Positions 38,177-48,045 are shown, counted from the stretch's first letter. The stretch: 64,000 bases of DNA from Rhizobium albus (GCA_030160035.1 BSNO01000003.1:1-64000); one strand, 5' to 3'. Notes: a model not told the origin generated them from the sequence alone. A program made the numbers and translations.

Positions 38177-39232
38177 ATGAAGACCATCAAGGGCCCCGCG
38201 CTCTTTCTTGCCCAATTCGCCGGTGACGAAGCACCGTTCGACTCATGGGAGTCCATCACCAAATGGGCCGCGGACTGCGGCTATAAGGGCGTGCAGGTTC
38301 CAAGTTGGGATGGCCGCCTCATCAACCTTGAGAAGGCCGCATCCTCCAAGGATTATTGCGACGAGTTCCAAGGCAAGGCGCGTGAAAACGGCGTCGAGGT
38401 CACCGAACTTTCAACCCACCTTCAAGGCCAGCTTGTCGCCGTTCACCCGGCTTTCGACGAGGGCTTCGATGGCTTTACGATCCCTGAGAAGCGCGGGAAC
38501 CCCAAGGCGCGTCAGGAATGGGCCGTCGACCAGGTCAAGAAGGCTCTGACGGCGTCACACAATATGGGCCTGACGGCCATGGCGTCGTTCTCCGGCGCGC
38601 TTGCCTGGCCCTACATTTACCCGTGGCCGCAGCGTCCGGCGGGGCTGGTCGAAACGGCTTTCGACGAACTTGCCAAGCGCTGGAAGCCAATCCTCGACCA
38701 TGCCGAGGAATGCGGCGTCGACGTCTGCTACGAGATCCATCCAGGCGAAGACCTGCATGACGGGATCACCTACGAGATGTTCCTGGAGCGCGTCGGCAAC
38801 CATGCGCGCGCCAACATGCTCTACGATCCGTCGCACTACGTGCTGCAGTGCCTCGATTATCTCGACAATATCGACATCTATGCCGATCGCATCCGCATGT
38901 TCCACGTCAAGGATGCCGAGTTCAATCCGACCGGTCGGCAGGGCGTCTATGGTGGCTATCAGAGCTGGGTGAACCGTGCCGGCCGCTTCCGTTCGCTGGG
39001 CGACGGCCAGGTCGATTTCGGAGCCGTCTTCTCCAAGCTCACCGCAAACGACTTCGACGGCTGGGCCGTCGTCGAATGGGAATGCGCCTTGAAGCATCCT
39101 GAGGACGGAGCCCGCGAAGGCGCGGAATTCGTCAAGCATCACATCATCCGCGTCACCGAAAAGGCCTTCGACGACTTCGCCGATGGCGGCACCGACGAGG
39201 CGGCGAACCGCCGCATGCTTGGGCTGGATTGA
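38177..39232 (+). CDS. Sugar phosphate isomerase/epimerase (AP-endonuclease-2 fold)
   Basis: 351-residue TIM-barrel enzyme of the xylose-isomerase-like/AP endonuclease 2 superfamily. Metal-site segments are CYEIHPGEDLHDG, ANMLYDPSHYVLQ, RIRMFHVKDAEF and WAVVEWECALKHPE. GGGAGG is 9 nt before the ATG at 38177. Relatives are annotated as isomerases or epimerases, but several act on 3-keto sugars or glycosides. It is the first gene of the LacI-controlled operon and directly precedes a Gfo/Idh/MocA oxidoreductase, a common functional pairing. The actual substrate is unknown. Confidence 0.85.
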   Translation: MKTIKGPALFLAQFAGDEAPFDSWESITKWAADCGYKGVQVPSWDGRLINLEKAASSKDYCDEFQGKARENGVEVTELSTHLQGQLVAVHPAFDEGFDGFTIPEKRGNPKARQEWAVDQVKKALTASHNMGLTAMASFSGALAWPYIYPWPQRPAGLVETAFDELAKRWKPILDHAEECGVDVCYEIHPGEDLHDGITYEMFLERVGNHARANMLYDPSHYVLQCLDYLDNIDIYADRIRMFHVKDAEFNPTGRQGVYGGYQSWVNRAGRFRSLGDGQVDFGAVFSKLTANDFDGWAVVEWECALKHPEDGAREGAEFVKHHIIRVTEKAFDDFADGGTDEAANRRMLGLD

Positions 39233-39257
39233 GCCGCGAAGGGGAGGAGGCACGACA

Positions 39258-40436
39258 ATGGTTTCGGGACGCAACGAAAAGATCGCCGGCAAGCTCAGGC
39301 TCGGCATGGTGGGCGGCGGCAAGGATGCCTTCATCGGCGGTGTCCACCGCATAGCCGCCCGCATCGACGGTGAATTCGAGCTCGTGGCCGGCGCGCTGTC
39401 GTCGACGCCGGAGCGCGCGTTGGAATCCGGCCGGGCACTCGGCCTCGACGAGAAGCGCATCTATGGTTCGTTCCAGGAAATGGCATCTCGCGAAGCGCGC
39501 CGGAAGGACGGCATCGATGCCGTCGCGATCGTCACACCCAACCACATGCACTACCCGGCTGCGCGCGAGTTCCTAAAGCGCGGCATCCATGTGATCTGCG
39601 ACAAGCCACTGACCTCGACCATGGCGGATGCGAAGAAGCTGCAGAAGCTCGCCCATGACAGTGACGCACTCTTCATTCTGACCCACAATTACACTGGCTA
39701 TCCGATGATAAGGCAGGCGCGCGAGATGATCGCGCGCGGCGATCTCGGCACGATCCGCGTGATCCAGGCCGAATACGCGCAGGACTGGCTGACCGAGGCG
39801 GTCGAGGAGACGGGATCCAAGCAAGCCTCCTGGCGGACCGACCCGGCCCAGTCTGGCGCCGGCGGTGCGCTCGGCGATATCGGCACGCATGCCTACAATC
39901 TCTTGAGCTTCGTCACCGGCCTCGAACTGAGCGAGTTGTCAGCCGACCTGCAGAGCTTCGTCAAAGGGCGCCGTCTCGATGACAACGCCCACGTGATGAT
40001 GCGCTTTTCGAGCGGTGCCCGCGGCATGCTCTGGGCGAGCCAGGTGTCGCCCGGCAACGAGAACGGTCTGCGCTTGCGCATCTACGGAGACAAGGGCGGT
40101 CTCGAATGGGGCCAGGAAGATCCGAACTATCTGTGGTTCACCCCCTTTGGCGAGCCCAAGCGCCTGATCACCCGCAACGGGGCGGGGGCAGGGGCCGCGG
40201 CGGGACGCGTCAGTCGCGTCCCGCCCGGTCACCCGGAAGGCTACCTTGAAGGCTTCGCGACGATTTACGCCGAAGCCGCCCGCGCGATCCGCGCAAAGCA
40301 GGACAAGAAGTCGGTCGACAAGGATGTCATCTTCCCGACCGTCGACGATGGCGTCGCCGGCATCGCTTTTGTCGAGGCGTGCGTGAAGTCCGCCAAGAAG
40401 AACGGCGCCTGGGTGAAACCCGAGGGCAGGCAATGA
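39258..40436 (+). CDS. Gfo/Idh/MocA-family oxidoreductase
   Basis: 392-residue NAD(P)-dependent sugar dehydrogenase. The Rossmann start is KLRLGMVGGGKDAFIGGVHR, the conserved lysine motif is ICDKPLTSTM, and the active-site His region is GALGDIGTHAYNLL. ATG at 39258 follows GGAGG by 7 nt. Relatives oxidise hydroxyls of inositols, glucosides or sugar acids. The gene stop overlaps the ABC ATPase start as ATGA, tying oxidation to import. Confidence 0.9.
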   Translation: MVSGRNEKIAGKLRLGMVGGGKDAFIGGVHRIAARIDGEFELVAGALSSTPERALESGRALGLDEKRIYGSFQEMASREARRKDGIDAVAIVTPNHMHYPAAREFLKRGIHVICDKPLTSTMADAKKLQKLAHDSDALFILTHNYTGYPMIRQAREMIARGDLGTIRVIQAEYAQDWLTEAVEETGSKQASWRTDPAQSGAGGALGDIGTHAYNLLSFVTGLELSELSADLQSFVKGRRLDDNAHVMMRFSSGARGMLWASQVSPGNENGLRLRIYGDKGGLEWGQEDPNYLWFTPFGEPKRLITRNGAGAGAAAGRVSRVPPGHPEGYLEGFATIYAEAARAIRAKQDKKSVDKDVIFPTVDDGVAGIAFVEACVKSAKKNGAWVKPEGRQ

Positions 40437-41986
40437 GCCAAGCTGCGCGCCGCATCGAGGAAACCGTGCCCGTGCCGAAGGGGCAGACCGTGCTCGCCGC
40501 GCGCGCCGCGTCGCGGTCCTTCGGGCCGGTTCAGGTTCTCTTCGATGTGGATTTCGAGCTGAAGGCCGGCGAGGTTCATGCGCTGATCGGCGAAAACGGC
40601 GCCGGCAAGTCGACCCTGATGAAGATACTCTCGGGCTATCTCGCGCCGACCGGCGGGCATATCGAGCTGGACGGCAGGCGCGTCGATTTCGCCTCCAGCG
40701 ACGAGGCCGAAGACGCCGGCGTGATCCTCATCCACCAGGAGTTCAATCTCGCCGAACAATTGAGCGTCGAGCAGAATGTCTTTCTTGGCCGCGAAATCCG
40801 CAAAGGCTTTTTCCTCGACCACAAGACGATGCGCGCGGAAACGCAGCGGCTCCTGGGCGAGCTGGAAACCAAGGTTTCGCCGACGGCAAAGATTTCCGAG
40901 ATCTCCGTCTCCGACAAGCAGATGGTCGAGATCGCCAAGGCCCTGTCGCGCAACACCCGCGTGCTGATCATGGACGAACCGACGGCGGTTCTCACCAATC
41001 GCGAGGCAGAAATCCTCTTTCGCCAGATCGAGCGGCTCAAGGCAAACGGCACTGCCATTCTCTATACTTCGCACAAGCTCGACGAGATCGCGCGTCTTGC
41101 CGATCACATCACGGTCCTGCGCGATGGCCACCGCGTCGCCAATGTCGACGCGGGTACGATGAGCGAAGACCAGATGGCGCAGGCCATGGTCGGCCGCGAA
41201 TTGTCGAACATTTTTCCGGTCAAACATGAGGTCGGCTCGGCCGAAACCGTGCTGTCGGTGCGCAACCTCACGGTCGGGTCGATCGTGCGCGACGCCTCCT
41301 TCGAGCTGAAGCGCGGCGAAGTTCTTGGCTTTGCAGGTCTCGTCGGCTCCGGCCGGACGGAACTGATGGAAGGTCTGATCGGCGTGCGCGACGCTGAGGG
41401 GACCGTCGAGGTCGGTGGCAAGCCCTTTCGTCTTGGCTCGGTCAAGGACGCACGACGCGCCGGGATCGTCTACCTGACTGAGGATCGCAAGGGCCGCGGC
41501 CTGATTCTGACACAGGGTATGCGCCCGAACCTGACGCTTCTGGCGCTCGATCGTTTCGGCAAGACGATGATCGATGGGAAAGCGGAAGAGGCGGCCCTCG
41601 ACAAGGCGATCAAGGACTTCGACGTGCGTGCGCCGACGCGCTCGGTCCTCGTCGGCAATCTGTCGGGCGGCAATCAGCAGAAGCTGCTGCTCGCCAAGAC
41701 GATGCTGGCCGAGCCGGATATCGTTATCATCGACGAGCCCACCCGCGGCATCGATATCGGCACCAAACAGCAGATCTATCAATTCATCCACGCGCTCGCC
41801 GGGCAAGGCAAAAGCGTCATCGTCATCTCATCGGAAATGGCTGAGATCATCGGGCTCGCCAACCGCGTCTACGTGATGCGCTCCGGCCGCATCACCGGCG
41901 AAGTCCAGGGCGCGGATGTGAACGAGGACGTGATCGTCCGTTACGCGATGGGCCTGGAAGGCAGAAAGTTCGACAGTCATGAGTGA
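40433..41986 (+). CDS. RbsA-type sugar ABC transporter ATPase
   Basis: 517-residue ATPase with two fused nucleotide-binding domains. The first has Walker A GENGAGKST and Walker B VLIMDEPTAVL; the second has a degenerate P-loop (GLVGSGRTE), signature LSGGNQQK and IVIIDEPTRGIDIG. This is the RbsA/XylG/MglA architecture. ATG at 40433 overlaps the oxidoreductase stop; the stop overlaps the permease start by 8 nt. Confidence 0.92.
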   Translation: MSQAARRIEETVPVPKGQTVLAARAASRSFGPVQVLFDVDFELKAGEVHALIGENGAGKSTLMKILSGYLAPTGGHIELDGRRVDFASSDEAEDAGVILIHQEFNLAEQLSVEQNVFLGREIRKGFFLDHKTMRAETQRLLGELETKVSPTAKISEISVSDKQMVEIAKALSRNTRVLIMDEPTAVLTNREAEILFRQIERLKANGTAILYTSHKLDEIARLADHITVLRDGHRVANVDAGTMSEDQMAQAMVGRELSNIFPVKHEVGSAETVLSVRNLTVGSIVRDASFELKRGEVLGFAGLVGSGRTELMEGLIGVRDAEGTVEVGGKPFRLGSVKDARRAGIVYLTEDRKGRGLILTQGMRPNLTLLALDRFGKTMIDGKAEEAALDKAIKDFDVRAPTRSVLVGNLSGGNQQKLLLAKTMLAEPDIVIIDEPTRGIDIGTKQQIYQFIHALAGQGKSVIVISSEMAEIIGLANRVYVMRSGRITGEVQGADVNEDVIVRYAMGLEGRKFDSHE

Positions 41987-42989
41987 TCACGCCGCCACCC
42001 CCGCAAAGACGACGTCGTCGTCCGGCTTCAAGATCGATTTCCACATCTGGGGCCCGGTTATCGCTCTCGTTGTGCTCGTTATCGCCGGGGCGATGATGAA
42101 CCCGAACTTTCTGAGCTACGGCAACGTGACGAACGTGCTCGCCCGCTCCGCCTTCATCGGCATCATTGCGGTCGGCATGACCTTCGTCATCACGTCAGGC
42201 GGGCTCGATCTTTCGGTCGGCTCCATGGCCGCGTTCATCGCAGGCGTGATGATCCTCATCATGAATGCGCTTGTGCCGTCGATGGGGGTGGGCATCGGCA
42301 TCGTCCTCGTCGGCATGGCGAGCGCGCTTGTGGTCGGGCTGGCAGCGGGCCTCGTCAACGGGCTTTTGATCACGCAGGCGCGCATAGAAGCCTTCATCGT
42401 CACGCTCGGCACGATGGGCATCTTCCGCTCGCTGATTACCTGGCTTGCCGATGGCGGCACGCTGTCGCTCGACTACACGGTGCGCGAGCTCTATCGACCC
42501 GTCTATTATTCCGGCCTTTTCGGTGTGGCATGGCCCATCATCGTCTTCGCCGTCATCGCGATCATCGGCGAAATCGTCATGCGTCACACGGCGTTCGGCC
42601 GCCATTGCGCCGCCATCGGCTCCAACGAGCAGGTCGCGCGCTATTCGGCTGTCCATGTCGATCGCGTCCGTCTGATGACCTACGTGCTGCTTGGCATACT
42701 CGTCGGCATCGCGACCATCATGTACGTGCCGCGTCTCGGCTCGGCTTCGAGCTCGACGGGCGTGCTTTGGGAACTGGAAGCCATCGCAGCGGTGATCATC
42801 GGCGGAACCATGCTGAAGGGCGGCTTCGGCCGCGTCTGGGGCACGGTCGTCGGCGTGCTGATCCTCAGCCTCATCGACAATCTTTTGAACCTCACGGACC
42901 TTGTGAGCCCGTATCTGAACGGTGCGATTCAGGGCGTGATCATCATTCTGGCCGTCGTGTTGCAGCGACAGAAAAAAGCTCAACGCTGA
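41979..42989 (+). CDS. RbsC-type sugar ABC transporter permease
   Basis: 336-residue inner-membrane permease with 8-10 helices. The family motif ITSGGLDLSVGSMAAFIAGV is clear, as is the conserved TAFGRHCAAIGSNEQVARYS loop that contacts the ATPase, and IIGGTMLKGGFGRVWGTVVG. Presumably homodimeric. The sugar cannot be read from the sequence. Confidence 0.92.
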   Translation: MSDHAATPAKTTSSSGFKIDFHIWGPVIALVVLVIAGAMMNPNFLSYGNVTNVLARSAFIGIIAVGMTFVITSGGLDLSVGSMAAFIAGVMILIMNALVPSMGVGIGIVLVGMASALVVGLAAGLVNGLLITQARIEAFIVTLGTMGIFRSLITWLADGGTLSLDYTVRELYRPVYYSGLFGVAWPIIVFAVIAIIGEIVMRHTAFGRHCAAIGSNEQVARYSAVHVDRVRLMTYVLLGILVGIATIMYVPRLGSASSSTGVLWELEAIAAVIIGGTMLKGGFGRVWGTVVGVLILSLIDNLLNLTDLVSPYLNGAIQGVIIILAVVLQRQKKAQR

Positions 42990-43034
42990 CGGCCAGTCAT
43001 CGCTCTAATGAGAGCTCAACACGGGAGAGAGACC

Positions 43035-43994
43035 ATGAACTTGAAGCATTTCGCAGGAGCGCTCGCGCTCAGCACCATGATGATGATGCCGCTTGGCGCA
43101 AGCGCACAGGACGCGGAAACGGCCGTGATCGGCGTTTCCATTCCCGCCGCGACCCACGGCTGGGCAGGCGGCATGAACTTCCATGCCCAGGCAACGATCG
43201 ATGCGCTGGAAGAGCGTTACGAGAACCTCGATTTCGTCCTTTCGACGGCATCCGATCCAGGCCAGCAGGTTTCCGACATAGAAGACATGCTGGCGACCCG
43301 CGACATCGACGCCCTCGTCGTCCTGCCGTTCGAGTCCGAGCCGCTGACGGGCCCGGTTGCCCGCGTCAAGGAAGAAGGCAAGTGGGTCACGGTCGTCGAC
43401 CGCGGTCTCGCCCAGGAGAACATCGAAGACCTCTATGTCGCCGGTGACAATCCGGGCTTCGGCCGCGTGGCCGGCGAGTTCTTCGTCGAGCGCATGCCGG
43501 AAGGCGGCAACATCGTCGTGCTGCGCGGTATTCCGACCACCATCGACAATGAGCGTGTCGAAGCGTTCGAAGCAGCGATCGAAGGCTCGGGCATCGAAAT
43601 CCTCGGCATGGAGCACGGCAACTGGAACCGCGACGACTCCTTCGAAGTCATGCAGGACTTCCTGTCGCGCTACCCTGAAATCGATGCCGTCTGGGCTTCC
43701 GACGACGACATGGCCGTCGGCGCGCTGGAAGCCATTGCCCAGTCCGGCCGCGAAGCGGACATGTGGGTACTTGGCGGCGCCGGCATGAAGGAAATGATCC
43801 AGCGCGTGATGGAAGGCGATGAGCAGGTGCCGGCAAACGTCACCTATCCGCCTGCCATGATCGGCACCGCGATCGAACTGACGGCGTTGAACTTCGTCGG
43901 CAACGCACCGGTATCGGGCGATTTCATCATCGGCTCGGTCCTGATCACGCCGGAAAACGCCGAGCAGTACTACTACCCGGACAGCCCGTTCTGA
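43035..43994 (+). CDS. Sugar ABC transporter substrate-binding protein
   Basis: 319-residue periplasmic binding protein of the type I (RbsB-like) class. A signal peptide ends at ASAQD. The body begins with VIGVSIPAATHGWAGGMNFH and has DIDALVVLPFESEPLTGPVA and the hinge-side VWASDDDMAVGALEAI. Likely carries a monosaccharide or small glycoside to the RbsA/C pair. A GC-rich hairpin follows the stop. Confidence 0.9.
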   Translation: MNLKHFAGALALSTMMMMPLGASAQDAETAVIGVSIPAATHGWAGGMNFHAQATIDALEERYENLDFVLSTASDPGQQVSDIEDMLATRDIDALVVLPFESEPLTGPVARVKEEGKWVTVVDRGLAQENIEDLYVAGDNPGFGRVAGEFFVERMPEGGNIVVLRGIPTTIDNERVEAFEAAIEGSGIEILGMEHGNWNRDDSFEVMQDFLSRYPEIDAVWASDDDMAVGALEAIAQSGREADMWVLGGAGMKEMIQRVMEGDEQVPANVTYPPAMIGTAIELTALNFVGNAPVSGDFIIGSVLITPENAEQYYYPDSPF

Positions 43995-44025
43995 TCTGAC
44001 GCAACGGCGGACCTGAACAGCCTGA

Positions 44026-44047
44026 GCGGCCCCGGAGACGGGGCCGC
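44026..44047 (+). terminator. Hairpin after the sugar-transport operon
   Basis: Perfect 8-bp stem GCGGCCCC (44026-44033) and GGGGCCGC (44040-44047), 6-nt loop, 32 nt past the binding-protein stop. There is no strong T tract, so termination may be partial. Confidence 0.6.
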
Positions 44048-44103
44048 CTTGCGTTGTATGGCGCATCAGATGATGCTACTTTTGATGCCGAAGGAGATCC
44101 GTC

Positions 44104-44316
44104 ATGCGCACAACGGTCACGATCGACGACGAGCTTCTCGAAAAGGCGCAGCGATATACCGGGATCACGGAAAAGTCCGCGCTTCTGCGCGAAGCGTTGA
44201 AGTCGCTGATCGCACGTGAAGCGGGGCGGAGATTGGCAGCTCTTGGGGGCAGCGATCCGTCTGCCGAGGCTGCGCCACGGCGTCGCTTTCCCGAAGATGG
44301 CAGCGAGGAGGAATGA
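44104..44316 (+). CDS. vapB: VapB-type antitoxin
   Basis: 70-residue protein with a ribbon-helix-helix DNA-binding start (MRTTVTIDDELLEKAQRYTG and KSALLREALKSLIARE) and a charged C-terminal tail that would wrap the toxin. It overlaps vapC by 4 nt, the standard toxin-antitoxin layout. It should repress its own promoter with VapC and neutralise the RNase. GGAG lies about 8 nt before the ATG. Confidence 0.85.
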   Translation: MRTTVTIDDELLEKAQRYTGITEKSALLREALKSLIAREAGRRLAALGGSDPSAEAAPRRRFPEDGSEEE

Positions 44317-44684
44317 TCCTTGTCGACAGCTCGATTTGGATCGATCACCTGCACGTGCGGGATGAGCGCATCGCAAGCTTGGCAGCTGCGGAGATGCTCC
44401 TGGTTCACCCCTTTGTCATCGGCGAAGTGCTGCTAGGTAGTCTGCGGGAGCGAAAAACGGTTGTTGAATATCTGACAGGCCTTCCTGAGGCCGATCTTGC
44501 CGAAACATCTGAAGTTTTCGACTTCCTCGAGCGTAATCGATTGTTTGGCAGAGGCATCGGCTTTGTCGATTTGCATCTTCTGGTCTCGACGCGACTGACG
44601 CCGATGGCAAAGCTCTGGACCCGCGATAAGCGCCTTCTCGCAGCCGCCGAAGAACTCGGAATTTCCTATCGATCGGATCACTGA
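44313..44684 (+). CDS. vapC: VapC-type PIN-domain toxin
   Basis: 123-residue PIN-domain RNase. Conserved acidic residues appear in MILVDSSIWIDHL (first Asp), VIGEVLLG (Glu), GIGFVDLHLL (Asp) and LWTRDKRL (Asp), the expected four-acid Mg site. The module sits between the sugar ABC genes and the GH1 gene. Targets are unknown; VapC enzymes commonly cut tRNA or rRNA. Confidence 0.87.
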   Translation: MILVDSSIWIDHLHVRDERIASLAAAEMLLVHPFVIGEVLLGSLRERKTVVEYLTGLPEADLAETSEVFDFLERNRLFGRGIGFVDLHLLVSTRLTPMAKLWTRDKRLLAAAEELGISYRSDH

Positions 44685-44685
44685 A

Positions 44686-46050
44686 TTGACGCACCAGCCA
44701 AAATCCCTCGCTGCCCGTTTCCCCGATGACTTCCTCTTCGGCGTGGCAACCGCAGCATTTCAGATCGAAGGGGCGGCAAAGGCCGATGGGCGGGGGCCGT
44801 CCATCTGGGACGCGTTCTCGAAAATGCCGGGTCGCACCTTCGGTCGGCATGATGGCGATGTCGCTTGCGACCATTACAGCCGGCTGGATGCTGATCTCGA
44901 TCTGATCCGCGATCTCGGTGTCGATGCCTATCGCTTCTCCATCGCCTGGCCCAGGATCTTTCCGGAAGGACGCGGCGCAGTGAACGAAAAGGGGCTGGAA
45001 TTCTACGACCGTCTGGTCGATGGGCTGAAGGCGCGGGGCATCAAGGCCTTCGCGACGCTCTACCATTGGGATCTGCCCTTGGTACTCATGGGCGATGGCG
45101 GTTGGACGAGCCGAGACACGGCCTACGCTTTTGCCGATTATGCCGATGTCGTCGCCCGCCGCCTCGGTGACCGGTTGGACAGCGTCGCCACCTTCAACGA
45201 GCCCTGGTGTTCGGTGTGGCTCAGTCACCTTTACGGCGTCCATGCGCCGGGTGAGCGATCCATGGATGCGGCGCTTCATGCGCTGCACATGACCAATCTC
45301 GCGCACGGCTTCGGCGTTGCAGCCCTTCGTTCGGCAAGGCCTGATCTGCCCGTCGGCATCGTCATCAACGCCCATGCGACTTTGGCGCTGACGGACAGCG
45401 AAGTGGACCAAGAAGCCGCCGAGCGTGCTTTTTCGTTCCACAATGGCGTGTTTTTCGGCCCGCTCTTCGATGGCGCCTATCCGGACGATTTCATGGCGGC
45501 GCTTGGCGAGAGGATGCCGACGATCGAACCGGGCGACATGGATGCCATCTCCGCCCCGCTCGATTTCTGGGGGCTCAACTACTACACGCCGATGCGCGTG
45601 AAGCACGACGCGTCGAAGGGTGCCGAATTCCCTTCCGCCGTGTCTGTTGCGCCCGAGAACGTGTCGAAGACAGATATCGGCTGGGAGATCGATCCGTCGG
45701 CGCTCGCCTATATCATCCGTGAACTCAACCGGCGCTACGAGCTCCCCGATCTCTACATCACCGAGAACGGCGCCTGCTTCAATATGGGCGTCGAGAACGG
45801 CACGGTCGACGATCAGCCGCGCCTCGACTATATCGCGCGCCATTTGTCCGTGCTTGCCGATCTCATTGACGAAGGGTTCTCCATCAAGGGCTATTTCGCC
45901 TGGAGCCTGATGGACAATTTTGAATGGGCGGAAGGCTACCGTATGCGCTTCGGCATCGTGCATGTGGATTACGAGACGCAAATCCGCACCGTGAAGGCAT
46001 CAGGCCATTGGTATGCCGAACTTGCCACGGCCCATAGCGGGCGCAATTAG
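44686..46050 (+). CDS. bgl: GH1 beta-glucosidase
   Basis: 454-residue glycoside hydrolase family 1 enzyme. The acid/base Glu172 is in TFNEPW and the nucleophile Glu360 in YITENGA. The start FPDDFLFGVATAAFQIEGA is the family N-terminus. It has no signal peptide, so it acts on imported beta-glucosides in the cytosol. It starts at TTG 44686, 1 nt after the vapC stop, with no strong SD; no later ATG fits. It may originally have belonged to the sugar operon upstream. Confidence 0.92.
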   Translation: MTHQPKSLAARFPDDFLFGVATAAFQIEGAAKADGRGPSIWDAFSKMPGRTFGRHDGDVACDHYSRLDADLDLIRDLGVDAYRFSIAWPRIFPEGRGAVNEKGLEFYDRLVDGLKARGIKAFATLYHWDLPLVLMGDGGWTSRDTAYAFADYADVVARRLGDRLDSVATFNEPWCSVWLSHLYGVHAPGERSMDAALHALHMTNLAHGFGVAALRSARPDLPVGIVINAHATLALTDSEVDQEAAERAFSFHNGVFFGPLFDGAYPDDFMAALGERMPTIEPGDMDAISAPLDFWGLNYYTPMRVKHDASKGAEFPSAVSVAPENVSKTDIGWEIDPSALAYIIRELNRRYELPDLYITENGACFNMGVENGTVDDQPRLDYIARHLSVLADLIDEGFSIKGYFAWSLMDNFEWAEGYRMRFGIVHVDYETQIRTVKASGHWYAELATAHSGRN

Positions 46051-46059
46051 CCGCCTGGC

Positions 46060-47013
46060 TCACTCACCCAGATGCCGCTCGCCACGCTTTTTGGCGAGTG
46101 CGATCTGGCGCTCCCGTTCGCGAAACCGCGCGCGGTCTTCCTCGCTGCGCACGTCGAAGCATTGCGGGCAGGAGACGCCGGCTTCATAGGTCGGCGCGGC
46201 CAAATCTTCGGGTGAAAGCGGATGCCGGCAGGCGCGGCAAAGCTTCAGGTCACCCTCGTCGAGCCCGTGGCCGACCGATACGCGCTCGTCGAAGACGAAG
46301 CACTGACCTTCCCAAAGGCTCTGCTCTTCCGGCACATCCTCCAGGTATTTCAGAATGCCGCCCTTGAGATGGTAGACCTCGCCAAAGCCCTCCTTCTTCA
46401 TGAAGGCCGATGCCTTTTCGCAGCGGATCCCGCCGGTGCAGAACATGGCGATCTTGGTCTTGTCTTTCAGTTCCGGATGGGCGCGCACCCATTCCGGAAA
46501 CTCGCGAAAAGACTTGGTCTTCGGATCGATCGCCTCGCGGAACGTGCCGATAGCGACCTCGTAGTCGTTGCGCGTGTCGATCACGATCGTATCGGGATCC
46601 GAGATGAGATCGTTCCATTCGGCCGGATCGACATAGGTCCCGGCGTCGCGCTGCGGATCGATGTCCGTCACGCCCATGGTGACGATCTCTTTCTTCAGCC
46701 GCACCTTGAGCCGCAGAAACGGCTGGGCGCTCGCCCGGCTTTCCTTGTGGATCAGACCTGAGAATTCCGGCTGCGCGCGCAGGTGATCCAGTACCGCGGC
46801 AATGCCGGCGTCCCTGCCTGCAATCGTGCCATTGATGCCCTCATGCGCCAGAAGCAACGTCCCGCGAATGCCATTTTCGCGGCAGATCGCTTCCAGTGGT
46901 TCGCGAAAGCTCTCGAAACGGGGAAAACTCACGAAGTGATAGAGCGCGGCGACAAGAAACGGCTTCGCGGCTTCCTCGGCAGGGATCAGGTTTTCGGGGC
47001 TTTTTGTGCTCAT
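46060..47013 (-). CDS. trhO: tRNA uridine-34 hydroxylase TrhO
   Basis: 317-residue rhodanese-domain enzyme (YceA/TrhO family) that hydroxylates U34 of certain tRNAs using oxygen. The N-terminal acylphosphatase-like part holds [13 protein letters not shown] and [14 protein letters not shown]. The rhodanese domain has the active-site loop [15 protein letters not shown] with its catalytic Cys. A C-terminal Cys-rich region ([13 protein letters not shown]) follows. ATG at 47013 is chosen; ATG at 47034 is an alternative. Longer readings upstream are not coding. It converges with the GH1 gene. Confidence 0.92.
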   Translation of the reverse strand: MSTKSPENLIPAEEAAKPFLVAALYHFVSFPRFESFREPLEAICRENGIRGTLLLAHEGINGTIAGRDAGIAAVLDHLRAQPEFSGLIHKESRASAQPFLRLKVRLKKEIVTMGVTDIDPQRDAGTYVDPAEWNDLISDPDTIVIDTRNDYEVAIGTFREAIDPKTKSFREFPEWVRAHPELKDKTKIAMFCTGGIRCEKASAFMKKEGFGEVYHLKGGILKYLEDVPEEQSLWEGQCFVFDERVSVGHGLDEGDLKLCRACRHPLSPEDLAAPTYEAGVSCPQCFDVRSEEDRARFRERERQIALAKKRGERHLGE

Positions 47014-47142
47014 GGCGGCCAGATAGCGCTTCATTGCCGGTTTCGCAATTATCCTGGCGCGGTTGAAATTCACGCGCAGCGTACCCGTCACGAAAAACAG
47101 CCGCATCCTTGTCGGTTTGCTGATCGGCGATGGAGGGATGGC

Positions 47143-48045
47143 ATGCTCATACAATCCGAAAAGGATGTGGTGAAACGTGAGGCGGAGCGGCTGCGCGTGG
47201 AGGCCGCCGCGTTGATGGCGATCATCGAGATCGAAAGCGGCGGCCGGACGCACGCGATCGTTTCCGGTCGCGCCGAACCGCTCATCCGGTTCGAAGGTCA
47301 CTATTTCGATCGGCTCGTGAGCCCGGTCAACAGGGCAAAAGCCAGGGCGGAAGGTCTCGCTTCGCCTCGGGCCGGCGCAATTGCCAATCCCGTGTCGCAG
47401 GCCGCCAGGTGGGCGCTGCTGAACCGTGCGATGAAAATCGATCGCGATGCGGCCTATGCCTCCACCTCCTGGGGTCTCGGGCAGGTGATGGGCGAGCACT
47501 GGCGCTGGCTGGGCTACGCAAGCGTCGGTGCGCTCGTCGCCGAAGCACGCGCAGGCTTTGCGGGCCAATTGCGTCTCATGCTGAATTACATCGAGAAGGC
47601 GGGCCTCACGGATGCCGTGCGCAGGCGCGACTGGACCACCTTTGCCCGGGCCTATAACGGCCCTGCCTATGCCCGCCACGGCTATCACACGCGGTTGGCG
47701 GCTGCTTATGCACGGCTGGCAGGCTCGCCCGGTGAGGGGTTGCCCTCTCTGCGCCTGCTGAGGCTCGGCATGTCCGGCGCCGATGTCGCGACGCTGCAGC
47801 GCCATTTGCTGGCAACTTCGCCGGACCAGCGCGACGCGATCACCGTGGACGGGATCTTCGGTCCGCAGACGCTCGCTGCACTGAAGCGCTTTCAGTTGGA
47901 GGCTGGGCTGACACCCGACGGCGTTGCGGGTCCTCTGACATGGGCTGCGCTTGAGCGTGTCGCTCAAGTTCCGCCGAAGGACGATGCTGCGCAGCCCTTT
48001 TCCTGGCTGATGGCATTACTCAATCGATTGAACCCGTGGAATTGA
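47143..48045 (+). CDS. N-acetylmuramidase with peptidoglycan-binding domain
   Basis: 300-residue muralytic enzyme. Residues ~1-185 match the N-acetylmuramidase domain (PF11860 type), with the likely catalytic Glu in [15 protein letters not shown] and conserved [20 protein letters not shown] and FARAYNGP. Residues ~195-270 are a PGBD repeat ([37 protein letters not shown]). No signal peptide is seen, as in endolysins. GGAGGG is 5 nt before the ATG at 47143. There are no phage genes around it. Confidence 0.87.
   Translation: MLIQSEKDVVKREAERLRVEAAALMAIIEIESGGRTHAIVSGRAEPLIRFEGHYFDRLVSPVNRAKARAEGLASPRAGAIANPVSQAARWALLNRAMKIDRDAAYASTSWGLGQVMGEHWRWLGYASVGALVAEARAGFAGQLRLMLNYIEKAGLTDAVRRRDWTTFARAYNGPAYARHGYHTRLAAAYARLAGSPGEGLPSLRLLRLGMSGADVATLQRHLLATSPDQRDAITVDGIFGPQTLAALKRFQLEAGLTPDGVAGPLTWAALERVAQVPPKDDAAQPFSWLMALLNRLNPWN

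Noticed and set aside
47143-48045. Endolysin-like gene as part of a prophage or gene transfer agent
   Set aside because: It is flanked by trhO and eda with no structural phage genes; a host cell-wall role is simpler.
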